Position numbers and translations under genes: made by a program
In this document: positions 44,049 to 52,944 of the stretch, one piece after another
Layout: each line of letters opens with the position of its first letter
How positions within the stretch are numbered: position 1 is the first letter of the stretch
The notes under the pieces: generated by a model
What the model was told of the DNA's origin: nothing
What the model saw: only the letters and a program-made list of their open reading frames with translations
Databases searched by the model: none
Assembly: GCF_004365655.1 (NCBI RefSeq)
Contig: NZ_SOEO01000002.1
Coordinates: forward strand, 496,001 to 560,000
Reading direction: 5' to 3'
DNA: 64,000 nucleotides
DNA from: Epilithonimonas xixisoli
Lineage (GTDB): Bacteria; Bacteroidota; Bacteroidia; Flavobacteriales; Weeksellaceae

Positions 44049-45128
44049 TTACATAAATCTTTCGCCTTTTTTCAGGTTTTTAAGATCCAGAACATAATCT
44101 TTTATCAATTGGTCGTTATCTCGTGGGCAGATAAGCAAAGCCTTTTCCGTATCTACAATGATATAATTTTTTAATCCGTCGATAACGGCTGCTTTATTTT
44201 GATTTTTGATTCTGATGACGTTTCCTTTTGAGTTATAGGTCAAAACATTTTTGGAACTGATGGCATTATTGTCATCATTTTTATCGGCATTCGTGTAAAC
44301 AGAAGTCCAAGTTCCAAGATCGCTCCAGCCAAGGTTGGCAGGGATTACATAGACATTATTGGCTTTTTCCAAGATTCCGTTATCAATAGAAACTTTATTG
44401 ACGATTGGATAAATCACATTGATGCATTCCTTTTCAGATTCACAGTTGTACTCGCAACTGTTGAACTGGTTGGTCATCTCGGGAAGATATTTTTTAAAAG
44501 CTTTCAGAATACTTTTGGCGCTCCAGATAAAAATTCCAGCATTCCATAGGAAGTCTCCGGATTCCATAAAACTTTTAGCAATTTCTAGATTTGGTTTTTC
44601 TGTAAAGGTTTTCACTTTAGAAAAATTTTCATCCTTTTCCTGGATAAATTGGATATAACCATAGCCTGTATCGGGGCGCGTTGGCGTGATTCCCAAAGTC
44701 ATAAGAAAATCATTTTTTGATGCGAGATCAAATGCCAAATCTACCTTATCTAGGAAGGTTTTTTCTTTCAAAATCAAATGATCTGCGGGCATTACAATCA
44801 TATTAGCATCTGGATTGAGCGCTTCTATCTTTTTTGCCATATAGAGATTGCAGGCCGATGTATTCTTCATTGCCGGTTCACCAACAATGTTTTCCAAAGG
44901 AACATCTGGCAACTGTTGATGCGTGAGCTCTACATATTCCTGATTGGTGATGACAAATATATTTTCCTTGGGAATGAGTTGATTGATTCTGTCAAAAGTC
45001 TGCTGAATCATCGTTCTTCCTGTTCCTAAAATATCGTGAAATTGCTTTGGAAACTTCTGGGTGCTCATTGGCCAAAATCGGCTGCCAATACCGCCCGCCA
45101 TTATGACGCAATAATTATTGTTGTTCAT
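44049..45128 (-). CDS. manC: Mannose-1-phosphate guanylyltransferase
   Basis: Makes GDP-mannose from mannose 1-phosphate and GTP for surface polysaccharides. 359 residues; the nucleotide-binding loop is MAGGIGSRFWPMSTQKFPKQ (about 10-29), with VMPADHLI (about 113-120) and FTEKPNLEIAKSFMESGDFL (about 173-192). There is no C-terminal phosphomannose isomerase domain, so it is the single-function type. It overlaps the SprT-like gene by 14 nt and is cotranscribed with it. No other polysaccharide genes are adjacent. Confidence 0.92.
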   Translation of the reverse strand: MNNNNYCVIMAGGIGSRFWPMSTQKFPKQFHDILGTGRTMIQQTFDRINQLIPKENIFVITNQEYVELTHQQLPDVPLENIVGEPAMKNTSACNLYMAKKIEALNPDANMIVMPADHLILKEKTFLDKVDLAFDLASKNDFLMTLGITPTRPDTGYGYIQFIQEKDENFSKVKTFTEKPNLEIAKSFMESGDFLWNAGIFIWSAKSILKAFKKYLPEMTNQFNSCEYNCESEKECINVIYPIVNKVSIDNGILEKANNVYVIPANLGWSDLGTWTSVYTNADKNDDNNAISSKNVLTYNSKGNVIRIKNQNKAAVIDGLKNYIIVDTEKALLICPRDNDQLIKDYVLDLKNLKKGERFM

Positions 45129-45720
45129 TGATCTCTAATTTTTCAACCTTTGCAAGAGGTCGGAATAAGTATTTTTTTGAATTTGCTAAATTCACACAAA
45201 GATATAATTTTTTCTTTTTTTCAAGAATCTTGTATTGATCGCCTTTGTAATGAAAGTCATCATTAATTGTCAATGTCTCGATAAAAACAAAATCATCATC
45301 CGGATCTTCAATATGAAAATAGCGGACTAGCTCCGGACTTGCCATAAAATTAGCTTTAGGATTTTTGGCGAAATTGAGAATAATCGGTTTAAGATCATCA
45401 GAATAAATATTAATACTTTCCAAGAGCATTTTCCGAAAAGTGTCTTTCCACTCTTTCCCGTGCGCACTGATGCGGAAACTGTAATTCTCAAAAGCAATGA
45501 GATGCGCCAACTCGTGTGTCAAAACAAAGAAAAACAACTGCTTATCCAAAGTGGAATTGACGGTAATCTGATGCGACTTGTCCGGCATTCTTCTGTAATC
45601 GCCCAGTTTGCTGTTCCTGTTTTTTGTGATTTTTATATGAATATAATAATCCGAAAACCAAGTTTTGAGAAAGGGATGCGTATCTGCCGGCAAATATTGA
45701 TCTAAAACATTAATAGACAT
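45115..45720 (-). CDS. SprT-like domain protein (putative zinc metalloprotease)
   Basis: 201 residues. The zinc motif HELAHLIAFENYSFRISAHG (about 69-88) gives HExxH and a downstream histidine at a SprT-like distance. In eukaryotes the related Spartan/SPRTN protease digests DNA-protein crosslinks; bacterial members are uncharacterised. The C-terminal Cys zinc ribbon of SprT is not visible. A -7 box (TACTTTTG on the minus strand, 45742-45749) lies 21 nt upstream. It heads a two-gene unit with manC. Confidence 0.82.
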   Translation of the reverse strand: MSINVLDQYLPADTHPFLKTWFSDYYIHIKITKNRNSKLGDYRRMPDKSHQITVNSTLDKQLFFFVLTHELAHLIAFENYSFRISAHGKEWKDTFRKMLLESINIYSDDLKPIILNFAKNPKANFMASPELVRYFHIEDPDDDFVFIETLTINDDFHYKGDQYKILEKKKKLYLCVNLANSKKYLFRPLAKVEKLEINEQQ

Positions 45721-45741
45721 CGATGGTAATCAATTGAAAAA

Positions 45742-45749
45742 CAAAAGTA
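45742..45749 (-). promoter_or_regulatory. -7 box for the sprT-like/manC unit
   Basis: TACTTTTG on the minus strand, a full TAnnTTTG match, 21 nt from the ATG. Confidence 0.5.
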
Positions 45750-45823
45750 CAGACATAATGATTTAATCACAAATAATTGGAAAACAATTCGGATTTTATT
45801 AAATTTCGGATAAATTGTAAAAC

Positions 45824-47500
45824 TTGCAAAAATCTATTTTTTGTTTTTTAATCCTAATGTTGTTTTCGTGCTCGGAAAAAGAAGTCCCGAACCACAAAAA
45901 TTCAGCTAAAAAACATAAAAACCCTTATTACGAAAAGGCATTTGTTTTTCTTGATAAAAACGAACAGGACAGCGCATTTTACTATTTGAACAAAGGGAAA
46001 GATCTCTTCACCAAGCTGGATGACAGTTTAGGAATTGGAAAAAGCTATGTGAATATGGCGATAATCCAGGAAACTACAGGCGACAATTTCGGAAGTATAG
46101 AAAGCAGTATTACGGCATCCAAATTTCTTAAAGAAAACGACACAACACATTATCAATCTGTGTTTTGCAATTATAATAATCTTGGCGTTGCTTCCAACAA
46201 TCTTAAAAACTACAAAGACGCCAAACGCTTTTACGACAAAGCGCTTCTCTTCACCAAAGATCCAATCGACAAGATGTCTTTGGCAAACAATATTGCCATC
46301 GTTTATCACAACGAAAAACAATATGGAAAAGCCGTAGAAATCTATCAAAAACTAATTGACAGCGTAGGTTTAAAAAGCGAATTTTATCCCAAGTTGCTAC
46401 TCAATTTTTCACGATCTAAATGGTTTGAAAATCCAAATTACAGTCCCGTTCAGAATTATTTGAAAGCAGAATTGCTGAGCGAATCTTTACAAGACGATTG
46501 GACAAAAGATGCTGCTTACGCTTATTTATCAGCTTATTACTTAAATAAGAATAAAGATTCGGCGAAATTGTATTCAGAAAAAATGCTGTCGCTTGCCAAA
46601 GATTTGAAATATCCGATAGATCAATTGGAAGCCTTGCAAAATCTGATTCGGATTTCTGATGCGCCACATTCTCAAAACTATTTCGAAAACTACTCCAGAA
46701 TTCAGGATAGCCTTACAAATGCGCAAAACAAAGCAAAAAACCAGTTTGCGCTCATCCGTTTCGAAAGTGAAAAAGCAAAAGCAGAAAACCTAATTTGGCA
46801 ACAGGAACACGAGGAACACGAGCATCAGGTAGAAAGACAAAAATTAATCATTTGGGGAATCATCATCATCACTTCGATTCTCAGTTTTTTCATTTTTATT
46901 TGGATCAAAAGGCGAAGACGAAGATTGATTTTGGAAGCCAACAACAAACTACAGGAACAGCGCCTGGATTTTTCCAAACGCGTGCACGACGTGGTTGCCA
47001 ACGGAATCTATGAGGTGATGACAACACTTGAAAATCAAAATGATGTTCCGAAAGAAAAATTGCTGGACAAACTGGAACTGATGTACGAGAAATCCCGCGA
47101 TCTATCTTATGACAAAGTTTCTACACAGGATTTCAATGAAAAAATATTTGGTCTTGTCAGTTCTTTTGACAATGAAAATATTAAAATTATCATCATCGGA
47201 AATGAGATTGATTTTTGGAGTAATGTTTCCGAAAATGAAAAAGAAGAATGGTTTCAAATCCTCCGCGAACTTTTGGTGAATATGAAAAAACACAGCCAAG
47301 CGACTCAAGTTATTTTGAAATTCAGTAAGGAAAACGGTAAGTCGGAAATTTTGTATTCTGATAATGGCGTGGGATTGGCAGAAAACTTCCAAGAGAAAAA
47401 CGGATTCGCCAACATAAAATCCAGACTTGTGGAACTTAAGGCAGAATTAATGATAGAAAAAAGTCCATCCGGCGGATTAAAATTATCAATAAAATATTGA
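45824..47500 (+). CDS. TPR-containing sensor histidine kinase
   Basis: 558 residues if started at TTG 45824, which yields an export signal ending in a lipobox-like LMLFSCSEKE (Cys about 16); the first ATG (45857) would destroy that signal. Periplasmic TPR-like repeats (about 35-300) and a coiled segment lead to one membrane helix (about 343-362, LIIWGIIIITSILSFFIFIW). A NarL-type phosphoacceptor helix follows with SKRVHDVVANGIYEVM (His about 388), then an HATPase domain with N box LRELLVNMKKHSQA and G1 box YSDNGVGLAE. The response regulator gene begins 4 nt after its stop. The signal it senses is unknown. Confidence 0.88.
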   Translation: MQKSIFCFLILMLFSCSEKEVPNHKNSAKKHKNPYYEKAFVFLDKNEQDSAFYYLNKGKDLFTKLDDSLGIGKSYVNMAIIQETTGDNFGSIESSITASKFLKENDTTHYQSVFCNYNNLGVASNNLKNYKDAKRFYDKALLFTKDPIDKMSLANNIAIVYHNEKQYGKAVEIYQKLIDSVGLKSEFYPKLLLNFSRSKWFENPNYSPVQNYLKAELLSESLQDDWTKDAAYAYLSAYYLNKNKDSAKLYSEKMLSLAKDLKYPIDQLEALQNLIRISDAPHSQNYFENYSRIQDSLTNAQNKAKNQFALIRFESEKAKAENLIWQQEHEEHEHQVERQKLIIWGIIIITSILSFFIFIWIKRRRRRLILEANNKLQEQRLDFSKRVHDVVANGIYEVMTTLENQNDVPKEKLLDKLELMYEKSRDLSYDKVSTQDFNEKIFGLVSSFDNENIKIIIIGNEIDFWSNVSENEKEEWFQILRELLVNMKKHSQATQVILKFSKENGKSEILYSDNGVGLAENFQEKNGFANIKSRLVELKAELMIEKSPSGGLKLSIKY

Positions 47501-47504
47501 TTCT

Positions 47505-48170
47505 ATGTTTAGTAAAATATTAATTGCGGAAGATCACGAGAGCAGTAATTTTTCTGTACAAAAAGTGTTGAAGGATTTGAGGATTCCCAGTGTAGATCAC
47601 GTTTATTATTGTGATGATGCTTTTTCTTACCTTAAAAAATCTTTGGAAACAGATTCGCCTTACGAAGTTCTGTTGACGGATCTTTCCTTTGAAGAAGATC
47701 ATAGAAAGCAATTGCTAAAAAATGGACGTGAGCTTATAAAATGCTGTCGCGATTTGCAACCGGAATTGAAAGTGATTGTTTTTTCCGGAGAACATAGATT
47801 AGGAGTTATAGACCTACTATTCAACGAACTAGAAATCAATGCGTTTGTAAGGAAAGCGAGATCTGACTCTAAGGAATTAAAAAAAGCTGTAGAAGCGGTT
47901 TATAATAATGAGACCTACATTTCCCACGATCTCAAATTGCCAGTGAAAAGCATCAACACTTTGGAGTTCAGCAACTATGATATTGTATTGTTAAAATTAC
48001 TTTCAGAAGGAATTTTGCAGAAAAACATTCCCCAGATTCTGCAAGAAAGAGACATTCACCCCAATAGTTTGAGCAGTGTAGAAAAAAGAATGAATGCGAT
48101 GAAGCTAGCATTGACGGTGAAAAATAACGAGCAACTCATCGCTCAATGCAAAGATTTGGGGATAATTTAA
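47505..48170 (+). CDS. Response regulator with LuxR-like output domain
   Basis: 221 residues, partner of the kinase directly upstream. Receiver domain (1-140): acidic pair Glu9-Asp10 in LIAEDHESS, phosphoacceptor Asp59 in LLTDLSFEE, Ser in VIVFSGEH and Lys in AFVRKARSD, so the switch set is complete. The C-terminal helix-turn-helix (about 155-218, with NYDIVLLKLLSEGILQKNIP) is a divergent LuxR/FixJ type. Its likely target is not known; an inverted repeat TTACGG/CCGTAA follows the gene at about 48196-48211. Confidence 0.87.
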   Translation: MFSKILIAEDHESSNFSVQKVLKDLRIPSVDHVYYCDDAFSYLKKSLETDSPYEVLLTDLSFEEDHRKQLLKNGRELIKCCRDLQPELKVIVFSGEHRLGVIDLLFNELEINAFVRKARSDSKELKKAVEAVYNNETYISHDLKLPVKSINTLEFSNYDIVLLKLLSEGILQKNIPQILQERDIHPNSLSSVEKRMNAMKLALTVKNNEQLIAQCKDLGII

Positions 48171-48232
48171 AAATATTTTCAATTATTTTTCCATTTTACG
48201 GTTTCCCGTAAGGAAATGTGAATTTATGTCTC

Positions 48233-48329
48233 TAATTTTGTCCCCAGATTAATAACCGTAAGAACACAAAGGACAAGATACATTCAGTTTTCAACCGAAA
48301 AGCCTAGAGAGAAATCTTTGGGCTTTTTT
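48233..48329 (+). ncRNA. Candidate small RNA or independent terminator unit
   Basis: A full -7 box TAATTTTG (48233-48240) and a terminator (AAAAGCC with GGCTTTT, 48298-48327) bracket about 85 nt without a credible frame. It lies after the response regulator gene and converges on the GNAT gene. The terminator alone could serve the response regulator gene. No -33 element is clear. Confidence 0.3.
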
Positions 48330-48777
48330 ATTTTCTAAACATCTCTGTATGAGGAATATTATCTTCCAAATATTTTTTCCCTGTATCTACAAATCCAAAT
48401 CCGGAATAGAATTTTAGCAAATAATCCTGAGCAGAAATCCTAACTTCCGTTGTTCTCAATCTATTTTCAATGACATCAATTGCGTAAGAGATCAATTGTT
48501 TTCCGAGCCCCGTTCCTCTTCCATTTTCCGTGGTTACTACTCTGCCAATAGACGTTTCCGGATATTTGATGCCTTTGTCAAAAATCCTGCAATAAGCCAA
48601 AACTTCGCCTTCTTTTTCCGCCCAAAGATGAATGGCTTTCTGGTCATAATCGTCCAAATCTGGGTAAGGACAATCTTGTTCTACTACGAAAACGTTGACT
48701 CTAGCTTTGATGATTTCGTAAAGTTCTGTCGTCGTCAATTCAGAAAATGCTTTGATTTTCCAATCAATATTAGTCAT
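48328..48777 (-). CDS. GNAT family N-acetyltransferase, ElaA-like
   Basis: 149 residues. The ElaA-type start WKIKAFSELTTTELYEIIKA with RVNVFVVEQDCPYPDLDDYD (about 6-46) and the acetyl-CoA loop GRVVTTENGRGTGLGKQLI (about 78-96) are clear. Substrate unknown. Its start overlaps the end of engB by 8 nt. Confidence 0.9.
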   Translation of the reverse strand: MTNIDWKIKAFSELTTTELYEIIKARVNVFVVEQDCPYPDLDDYDQKAIHLWAEKEGEVLAYCRIFDKGIKYPETSIGRVVTTENGRGTGLGKQLISYAIDVIENRLRTTEVRISAQDYLLKFYSGFGFVDTGKKYLEDNIPHTEMFRK

Positions 48778-49393
48778 CGAATCTGATTTTATTTTTAATT
48801 AAAAACTGATTGGTTTCTGAGATGAATTTCAAAATTTCCTCTGTTCCGGTTTTCTTTTCGGCTGAAGTCACGTAAATATTTGGCAAATCTTCCCAAGTTT
48901 TCAACAGTTCTGTTTTGTAGGCTTCTACATTTCTGTCAGCGCCACCAGATTTCATTTTGTCCGCTTTTGTAAAAACAATGGAAAACGGCACACTGCTTTC
49001 CCCAAGCCATTGCATAAAGTCCATATCGATTTTCTGTGGCGTGTGGCGCACATCAACCAAGACGAAAAGATTGACGAGGTTTTTTCTGTTGAGGATGTAA
49101 TTGGTAATCAGCTTTTCAAAATCCTTTCTCAGACTTTTAGAAACCTTCGCGTAGCCATAGCCGGGAAGATCTGTAAGCGACCAAGATTCATTCACCAAAA
49201 AATTATTGATTAGCTGAGTTTTTCCAGGTGTTTGAGATGTTTTAGCCAAATCTTTGTGATTCATCATCGCATTGATGAGAGAAGATTTTCCAACATTGGA
49301 ACGCCCAATGAAAGCATATTCTGGCATATTTGGCTCGGGACAATCTTGCCATTTCTGACTGCTTTTTACAAATACTGCGGTTTTGATTACCAT
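48770..49393 (-). CDS. engB: Ribosome biogenesis GTP-binding protein EngB (YihA/YsxC)
   Basis: 207-residue circular-order normal GTPase for 50S subunit assembly. G1 GRSNVGKSSLINAM (about 31-44), G3 LTDLPGYGYAKVSK (about 73-86), G4 VFTKADKMKSG (about 138-148) and G5 YVTSAEKKTG. Cotranscribed with the downstream GNAT gene. Confidence 0.96.
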   Translation of the reverse strand: MVIKTAVFVKSSQKWQDCPEPNMPEYAFIGRSNVGKSSLINAMMNHKDLAKTSQTPGKTQLINNFLVNESWSLTDLPGYGYAKVSKSLRKDFEKLITNYILNRKNLVNLFVLVDVRHTPQKIDMDFMQWLGESSVPFSIVFTKADKMKSGGADRNVEAYKTELLKTWEDLPNIYVTSAEKKTGTEEILKFISETNQFLIKNKIRFDD

Positions 49394-49410
49394 ATTTTTA
49401 TAATTTAAAA

Positions 49411-49462
49411 ACCATTAAGAATCAAATTTATTTAATTTAAAATAATTCAAATTCTTAATGGT
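49411..49462. repeat. ACCATTAAGAAT inverted repeat
   Basis: ACCATTAAGAAT (49411-49422) and its perfect complement ATTCTTAATGGT (49451-49462). Its ACCA end and AT-rich centre recall the word-repeat elements. It may also end transcription of the upstream hydrolase gene. Confidence 0.6.
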
Positions 49463-49488
49463 CTGAAAAGTTTTTATTGATTATTGGC

Positions 49489-50250
49489 TTACATCACTTT
49501 TTGTAGCCATTTATAAAGAATCTCGTTGAATTCCTGCGGTTTTTCCATCATTGCAGCATGTCCACATTCGTCAATCCAATGCAATTCTGAATTCGGGATT
49601 AGTTTGTGCATATCTTCTGCTACCTCTGGCGGTGTCACATTATCCTGTTTTCCCCAAATGATGCAGGTTGGGCAAGTGATTTTCGGAAGATCATTCAGCA
49701 TATTGTGTTTGATCGCGCTTCTGGCCAGCATCACAGTTTTGATTCCTTTCATCCTGTCATTTACCACGGCGAAAACCTCATCTACCAATTCATCTGTCGC
49801 CACAATCGGGTCGTAGAAAACGTCTTGTGTTTTTTTCTTGATATATTCTTTATCGCTTTTTCTTGGGAAGCTGTCTCCGAAAGTTCTCTCGTACAAGCCG
49901 GAACTTCCTGTAAGCACAAGATTTTTCACCAATTCTGGTCGGGAAGTTGTCAAAATCAATCCGATGTGTCCACCCATAGAATTCCCAACGATGGTAACCG
50001 GTTTGCCGATCACATCTGTGATAAACTTGGCTACAAACTTGGAAATCGAAGTCAGATTGGTATTCAGGATTGGTAAATCGTAGATAGGCAATTGCGGAAC
50101 GAAGACCTGATAGCCTTTGTCCGAATAAAATTTGATCATCTTATCGAAGTTGCTCAAACCACCCATTAAGCCGTGTAAAAGCACCATTGGATGACCCTCA
50201 CCCGCTTCTACATAACTATATTTCGTGTCTTTTTTAGTTTTAAAAATCAT
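49489..50250 (-). CDS. Alpha/beta-fold hydrolase
   Basis: 253 residues from the start at 50250 (MIFKTKKDTKYSYVEAGEG). Oxyanion loop HGLMGGLSNFD (about 27-37), nucleophile elbow VGNSMGGHIGL (Ser about 90), acid in WGKQDNVTP and catalytic His in DECGHAAMMEKP (about 232-243). The triad is complete. This resembles MhpC-type C-C bond hydrolases, but substrate specificity cannot be read. Single-gene unit. Confidence 0.9.
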   Translation of the reverse strand: MIFKTKKDTKYSYVEAGEGHPMVLLHGLMGGLSNFDKMIKFYSDKGYQVFVPQLPIYDLPILNTNLTSISKFVAKFITDVIGKPVTIVGNSMGGHIGLILTTSRPELVKNLVLTGSSGLYERTFGDSFPRKSDKEYIKKKTQDVFYDPIVATDELVDEVFAVVNDRMKGIKTVMLARSAIKHNMLNDLPKITCPTCIIWGKQDNVTPPEVAEDMHKLIPNSELHWIDECGHAAMMEKPQEFNEILYKWLQKVM

Positions 50251-50360
50251 AATGCTCTCTCGATAACGCACAAAAATACAAATAAAAGAATAATTTTTTA
50301 TTTTAATCCTACTAATGTGGTCAAAATTAATTTATTTTAACATTGATGTCAAATTTGTTG

Positions 50361-50399
50361 ATTGGCTTTCTGGCAATTGGCTTGTGGTTATTAGCTTAC
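50361..50399. repeat. TTGGCTT-word repeat
   Basis: TTGATTGGCTTTCTGGCAAT followed by TGGCTTGTGGTTATTAGCTT is a run of related TGGCTT words in the spacer before trmL. A shorter piece (TTGATTATTGGCTTACA) is at 49478-49494, at the end of the hydrolase gene. Confidence 0.4.
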
Positions 50400-50418
50400 A
50401 TTAGAAAGTTCAAATTTC

Positions 50419-50871
50419 CTACTTCAAAGCGATTTGTCTTTTGGCCTCTCCAACCACGAATGCGACGGAGTTTGCGATGTTGAAACTGCGAATCAAATTG
50501 GACATCGGAATCGTCAAATGATTATCGAACAAATCCAAAACTTCCTGACTCAATCCTCGGCTTTCTTTCCCAAAAACAAGCCAATCTCCATCTTGGAAAT
50601 CATTTTCATAAATCGAATTGGTTGCGTGTGAGCTCATTAGAAAAACTCTGGATTTATCTGGGATTTGCGTCATCCATTCTTCAACATTTTGATATTCCTT
50701 AACATCCAGATGAACCCAATAATCCAAACCAGAACGTTTTAAATTAGCATCATTAATGACAAACCCAAACGGGTGAATCAAGTGCAATTTGCTTTCTGTT
50801 CCTACGCACAATCGGCCGATATTTCCTGTGTTATTCGGAATTTCTGGCTCTACTAAAACGACATTTAACAT
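50419..50871 (-). CDS. trmL: tRNA (cytidine(34)-2'-O)-methyltransferase TrmL
   Basis: SPOUT-fold enzyme that 2'-O-methylates the wobble base of tRNA-Leu isoacceptors. 150 residues, near the 157 of E. coli TrmL. Motifs: VEPEIPNNTGNIGRLCVGTE (about 7-26), LVFGKESRGLSQEVLD (about 98-113) and the knot IPMSNLIRSFNIANSVAFVV (about 120-139). The downstream gene of unknown function starts upstream on the same strand, 8 nt away, so the two form a unit. Confidence 0.94.
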   Translation of the reverse strand: MLNVVLVEPEIPNNTGNIGRLCVGTESKLHLIHPFGFVINDANLKRSGLDYWVHLDVKEYQNVEEWMTQIPDKSRVFLMSSHATNSIYENDFQDGDWLVFGKESRGLSQEVLDLFDNHLTIPMSNLIRSFNIANSVAFVVGEAKRQIALK

Positions 50872-50879
50872 TTTGAAAT

Positions 50880-51272
50880 TTAATTTAAGGCAACTTTCAA
50901 CTCGTTGATTCTATTGATAATTGGCATTGCGAAAATTCCGCTGGTCTGCAGATACAATTCGTAGAACGTTTTGGCTTTGTCAGCAAAATCCAATTTTCCT
51001 TGTGCTTTATAATGAAACATAAAAACATTCCCCAGCATCTCGTAATAATCCACGTGATCTTTGGACTCGCGAAGTTTTACGATTTCAATAATTTCTTCTT
51101 TTGATTTTGATGAAATCTCAATGAAATCCGTTTTGAAAATATCTTTCATCAAAGAATCGAAATCCAATTCTTTTTGCATCAGACTTTCTTCTGGTTTTCC
51201 CAAAAGTAATTTTTCTAAAGCTTGCGCTAATTGTCGAATTAATCTAAGTGTAAAATCTTTATCTTGAATCAT
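50880..51272 (-). CDS. Conserved helical protein of unknown function
   Basis: 130 residues, all-helical by pattern, with no signal or membrane segment: MIQDKDFTLRLIRQLAQALE at the start and DYYEMLGNVFMFHYKAQGKL near 75-94. The N-terminus recalls the small DUF6483-type proteins, but I am not sure. It is 8 nt upstream of trmL and cotranscribed with it. Confidence 0.65.
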   Translation of the reverse strand: MIQDKDFTLRLIRQLAQALEKLLLGKPEESLMQKELDFDSLMKDIFKTDFIEISSKSKEEIIEIVKLRESKDHVDYYEMLGNVFMFHYKAQGKLDFADKAKTFYELYLQTSGIFAMPIINRINELKVALN

Positions 51273-51319
51273 TGATTAGGTTTTAGTTGATTGGTTGTAG
51301 GTTTTAGTTTTACAAATAA

Positions 51320-52720
51320 TTAACCAAAAAACAAATACGCCAAAATTACCGAAACTGTTACGCCAACCAAATCTGCCAACAACATCGAACCAACTGTATA
51401 TCTTGTATTCTTGATTCCTACTGAACCGAAATAAACGGCGATTACATAAAAAGTTGTATCAGAACTTCCTTGAAGAATCGCAGATAATTTTCCTGGGAAA
51501 CTGTCTGCTCCGAAGGTTTTCATTGTGTCCACCATCATTCCACGAGCGCCGGAACCCGATAATGGTTTTATTAATGCAGTCGGCAATCCGTCCACAAATC
51601 TGGTGTCGAGGTGAGATGCGCTGGCAATCCATTTCATTCCATCAATAATCACTTCGAAAACACCACTGGTTCTGAGTAACGAAATCGCAATCAACATACC
51701 AACTAAATATGGAATAATCTTCACACAGACATTAAAGCCCTCTTTTGCACCATCAATAAACGCATCGAAAATATTGATTTTTTTATAAACCGCGCCGAGA
51801 ACTATGGCGAAGAAAATCAACAGGATAATTCCGTTGCTCAATATTTTACTGAAACTATCCAATTCATCTTTGCTCAGTTTTACGAGATAAATCACCAGCA
51901 AAGCAATAATCGCAGAAATCCCACCAACATAGGCCAAAACAATTGGCTGAAAAAGATTGATTTTTTGTTTGATGGAAACAATGATCATCGCGGCCATTGT
52001 CGCACAAAAAGTCGCAATCATACAAGGCAGGAAAATATCAGTCGGCGTTTCCGAACCCATTGATGAACGGATGGCGATGATGGAAACCGGAATCAAAGTC
52101 AATCCGCTGGCGTGCAGACAGAGAAACATAATTTGGGCGTTGCTGGCTCGGTCTTTATCTGGATTCAAGGTTTGCAGACTTTCCATTGCTCTGAGTCCAA
52201 ATGGCGTAGCCGCATTGTCGAGACCCAGAAGGTTTGCACTGAAATTCAGCATCATATGTCCGAAAGAGGGGTGGTTTTTTGGAATCTCGGGAAATAATTT
52301 TGAGAAGAATGGCTGAATCATTCGGCTGAGAAAATTGATGCCACCTGCTTTTTCGGCAATGCTCATAAAACCCATAAACAGTGCCATAATTCCAATCAGT
52401 TTCAAGCAGATATTGACCGCGGTTTCGCTGGTTCCAATAACGCCGTCGGTGGATTGAACTCTGTAAGTTGACACGTTTTGAAGAGAATCCATTTTGTAAT
52501 GAATGTGATTGTCCTCAATCTCTGGATTTGCCTGCAGAGATTTTTGAATGTCGGGAGAAAATTGCGCTAATGGTTTTTGCGAAATCTTGATTGTGTCGCC
52601 GCCTTTTCCAACCACCATATCGTTGAAAATCTGCGTGTACTTATCCGAACTTAAATATTTTATAGAGGCAACTGCAATTGCAATGATGATGAAGGCCGAC
52701 CAAATCCTGCTTAGAACCAT
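51320..52720 (-). CDS. SpmA-SpmB-type nucleoside-recognition (Gate) domain membrane protein
   Basis: 466 residues, about ten membrane segments in two halves. The first half resembles SpmA (NICLKLIGIMALFMGFMSIA and FSANLLGLDNAATPFGLRAM); the second resembles SpmB (VCVKIIPYLVGMLIAISLLR and GSSDTTFYVIAVYFGSVGIK). Fusion of the two is common in non-spore-forming Bacteroidota, so the spore name is historical; the transported or sensed compound is unknown. It is divergent from metNIQ with a 397-bp gap. Confidence 0.87.
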   Translation of the reverse strand: MVLSRIWSAFIIIAIAVASIKYLSSDKYTQIFNDMVVGKGGDTIKISQKPLAQFSPDIQKSLQANPEIEDNHIHYKMDSLQNVSTYRVQSTDGVIGTSETAVNICLKLIGIMALFMGFMSIAEKAGGINFLSRMIQPFFSKLFPEIPKNHPSFGHMMLNFSANLLGLDNAATPFGLRAMESLQTLNPDKDRASNAQIMFLCLHASGLTLIPVSIIAIRSSMGSETPTDIFLPCMIATFCATMAAMIIVSIKQKINLFQPIVLAYVGGISAIIALLVIYLVKLSKDELDSFSKILSNGIILLIFFAIVLGAVYKKINIFDAFIDGAKEGFNVCVKIIPYLVGMLIAISLLRTSGVFEVIIDGMKWIASASHLDTRFVDGLPTALIKPLSGSGARGMMVDTMKTFGADSFPGKLSAILQGSSDTTFYVIAVYFGSVGIKNTRYTVGSMLLADLVGVTVSVILAYLFFG

Positions 52721-52811
52721 TCTGGAAAATTAATTTCAGTAAATGTAAGAAAAAAGGGAATAGATTTTCGAAACCTGGATTTAGAAAGTAAAATAAAAAT
52801 GAAATGTAGAA

Positions 52812-52902
52812 TCTCCGCAACCCGGCCTGAGTGGAGCTCATTTTTTGGGGCTGGAATAGCTGAAGCAAAAAATAGCGGGAACGGAGGACGGATAAGTTGC
52901 CC
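52812..52902 (+). ncRNA. Structured intergenic element, Flavo-1-RNA-like, copy 3
   Basis: Begins ATCTCCGCAACCCGGCCTGA and ends GGACGGATAAGTTGCCC; outer GCAAC (52817-52821) pairs with GTTGC (52896-52900), and AATAGCGGGAACGG resembles AATAGCGGAAAGCGG of the copy before fumC. It lies upstream of the metNIQ promoter on the same strand. Assignment to Flavo-1 is tentative. Confidence 0.45.
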
Positions 52903-52944
52903 AAATAAAAACTGATTTTTGTCATTTATTTTAAATTATACTTG

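Noticed and set aside
51320-52720. Evidence for sporulation from the SpmA/SpmB name
   Set aside because: Fused SpmAB proteins are widespread in non-spore-formers; no other sporulation gene is present.
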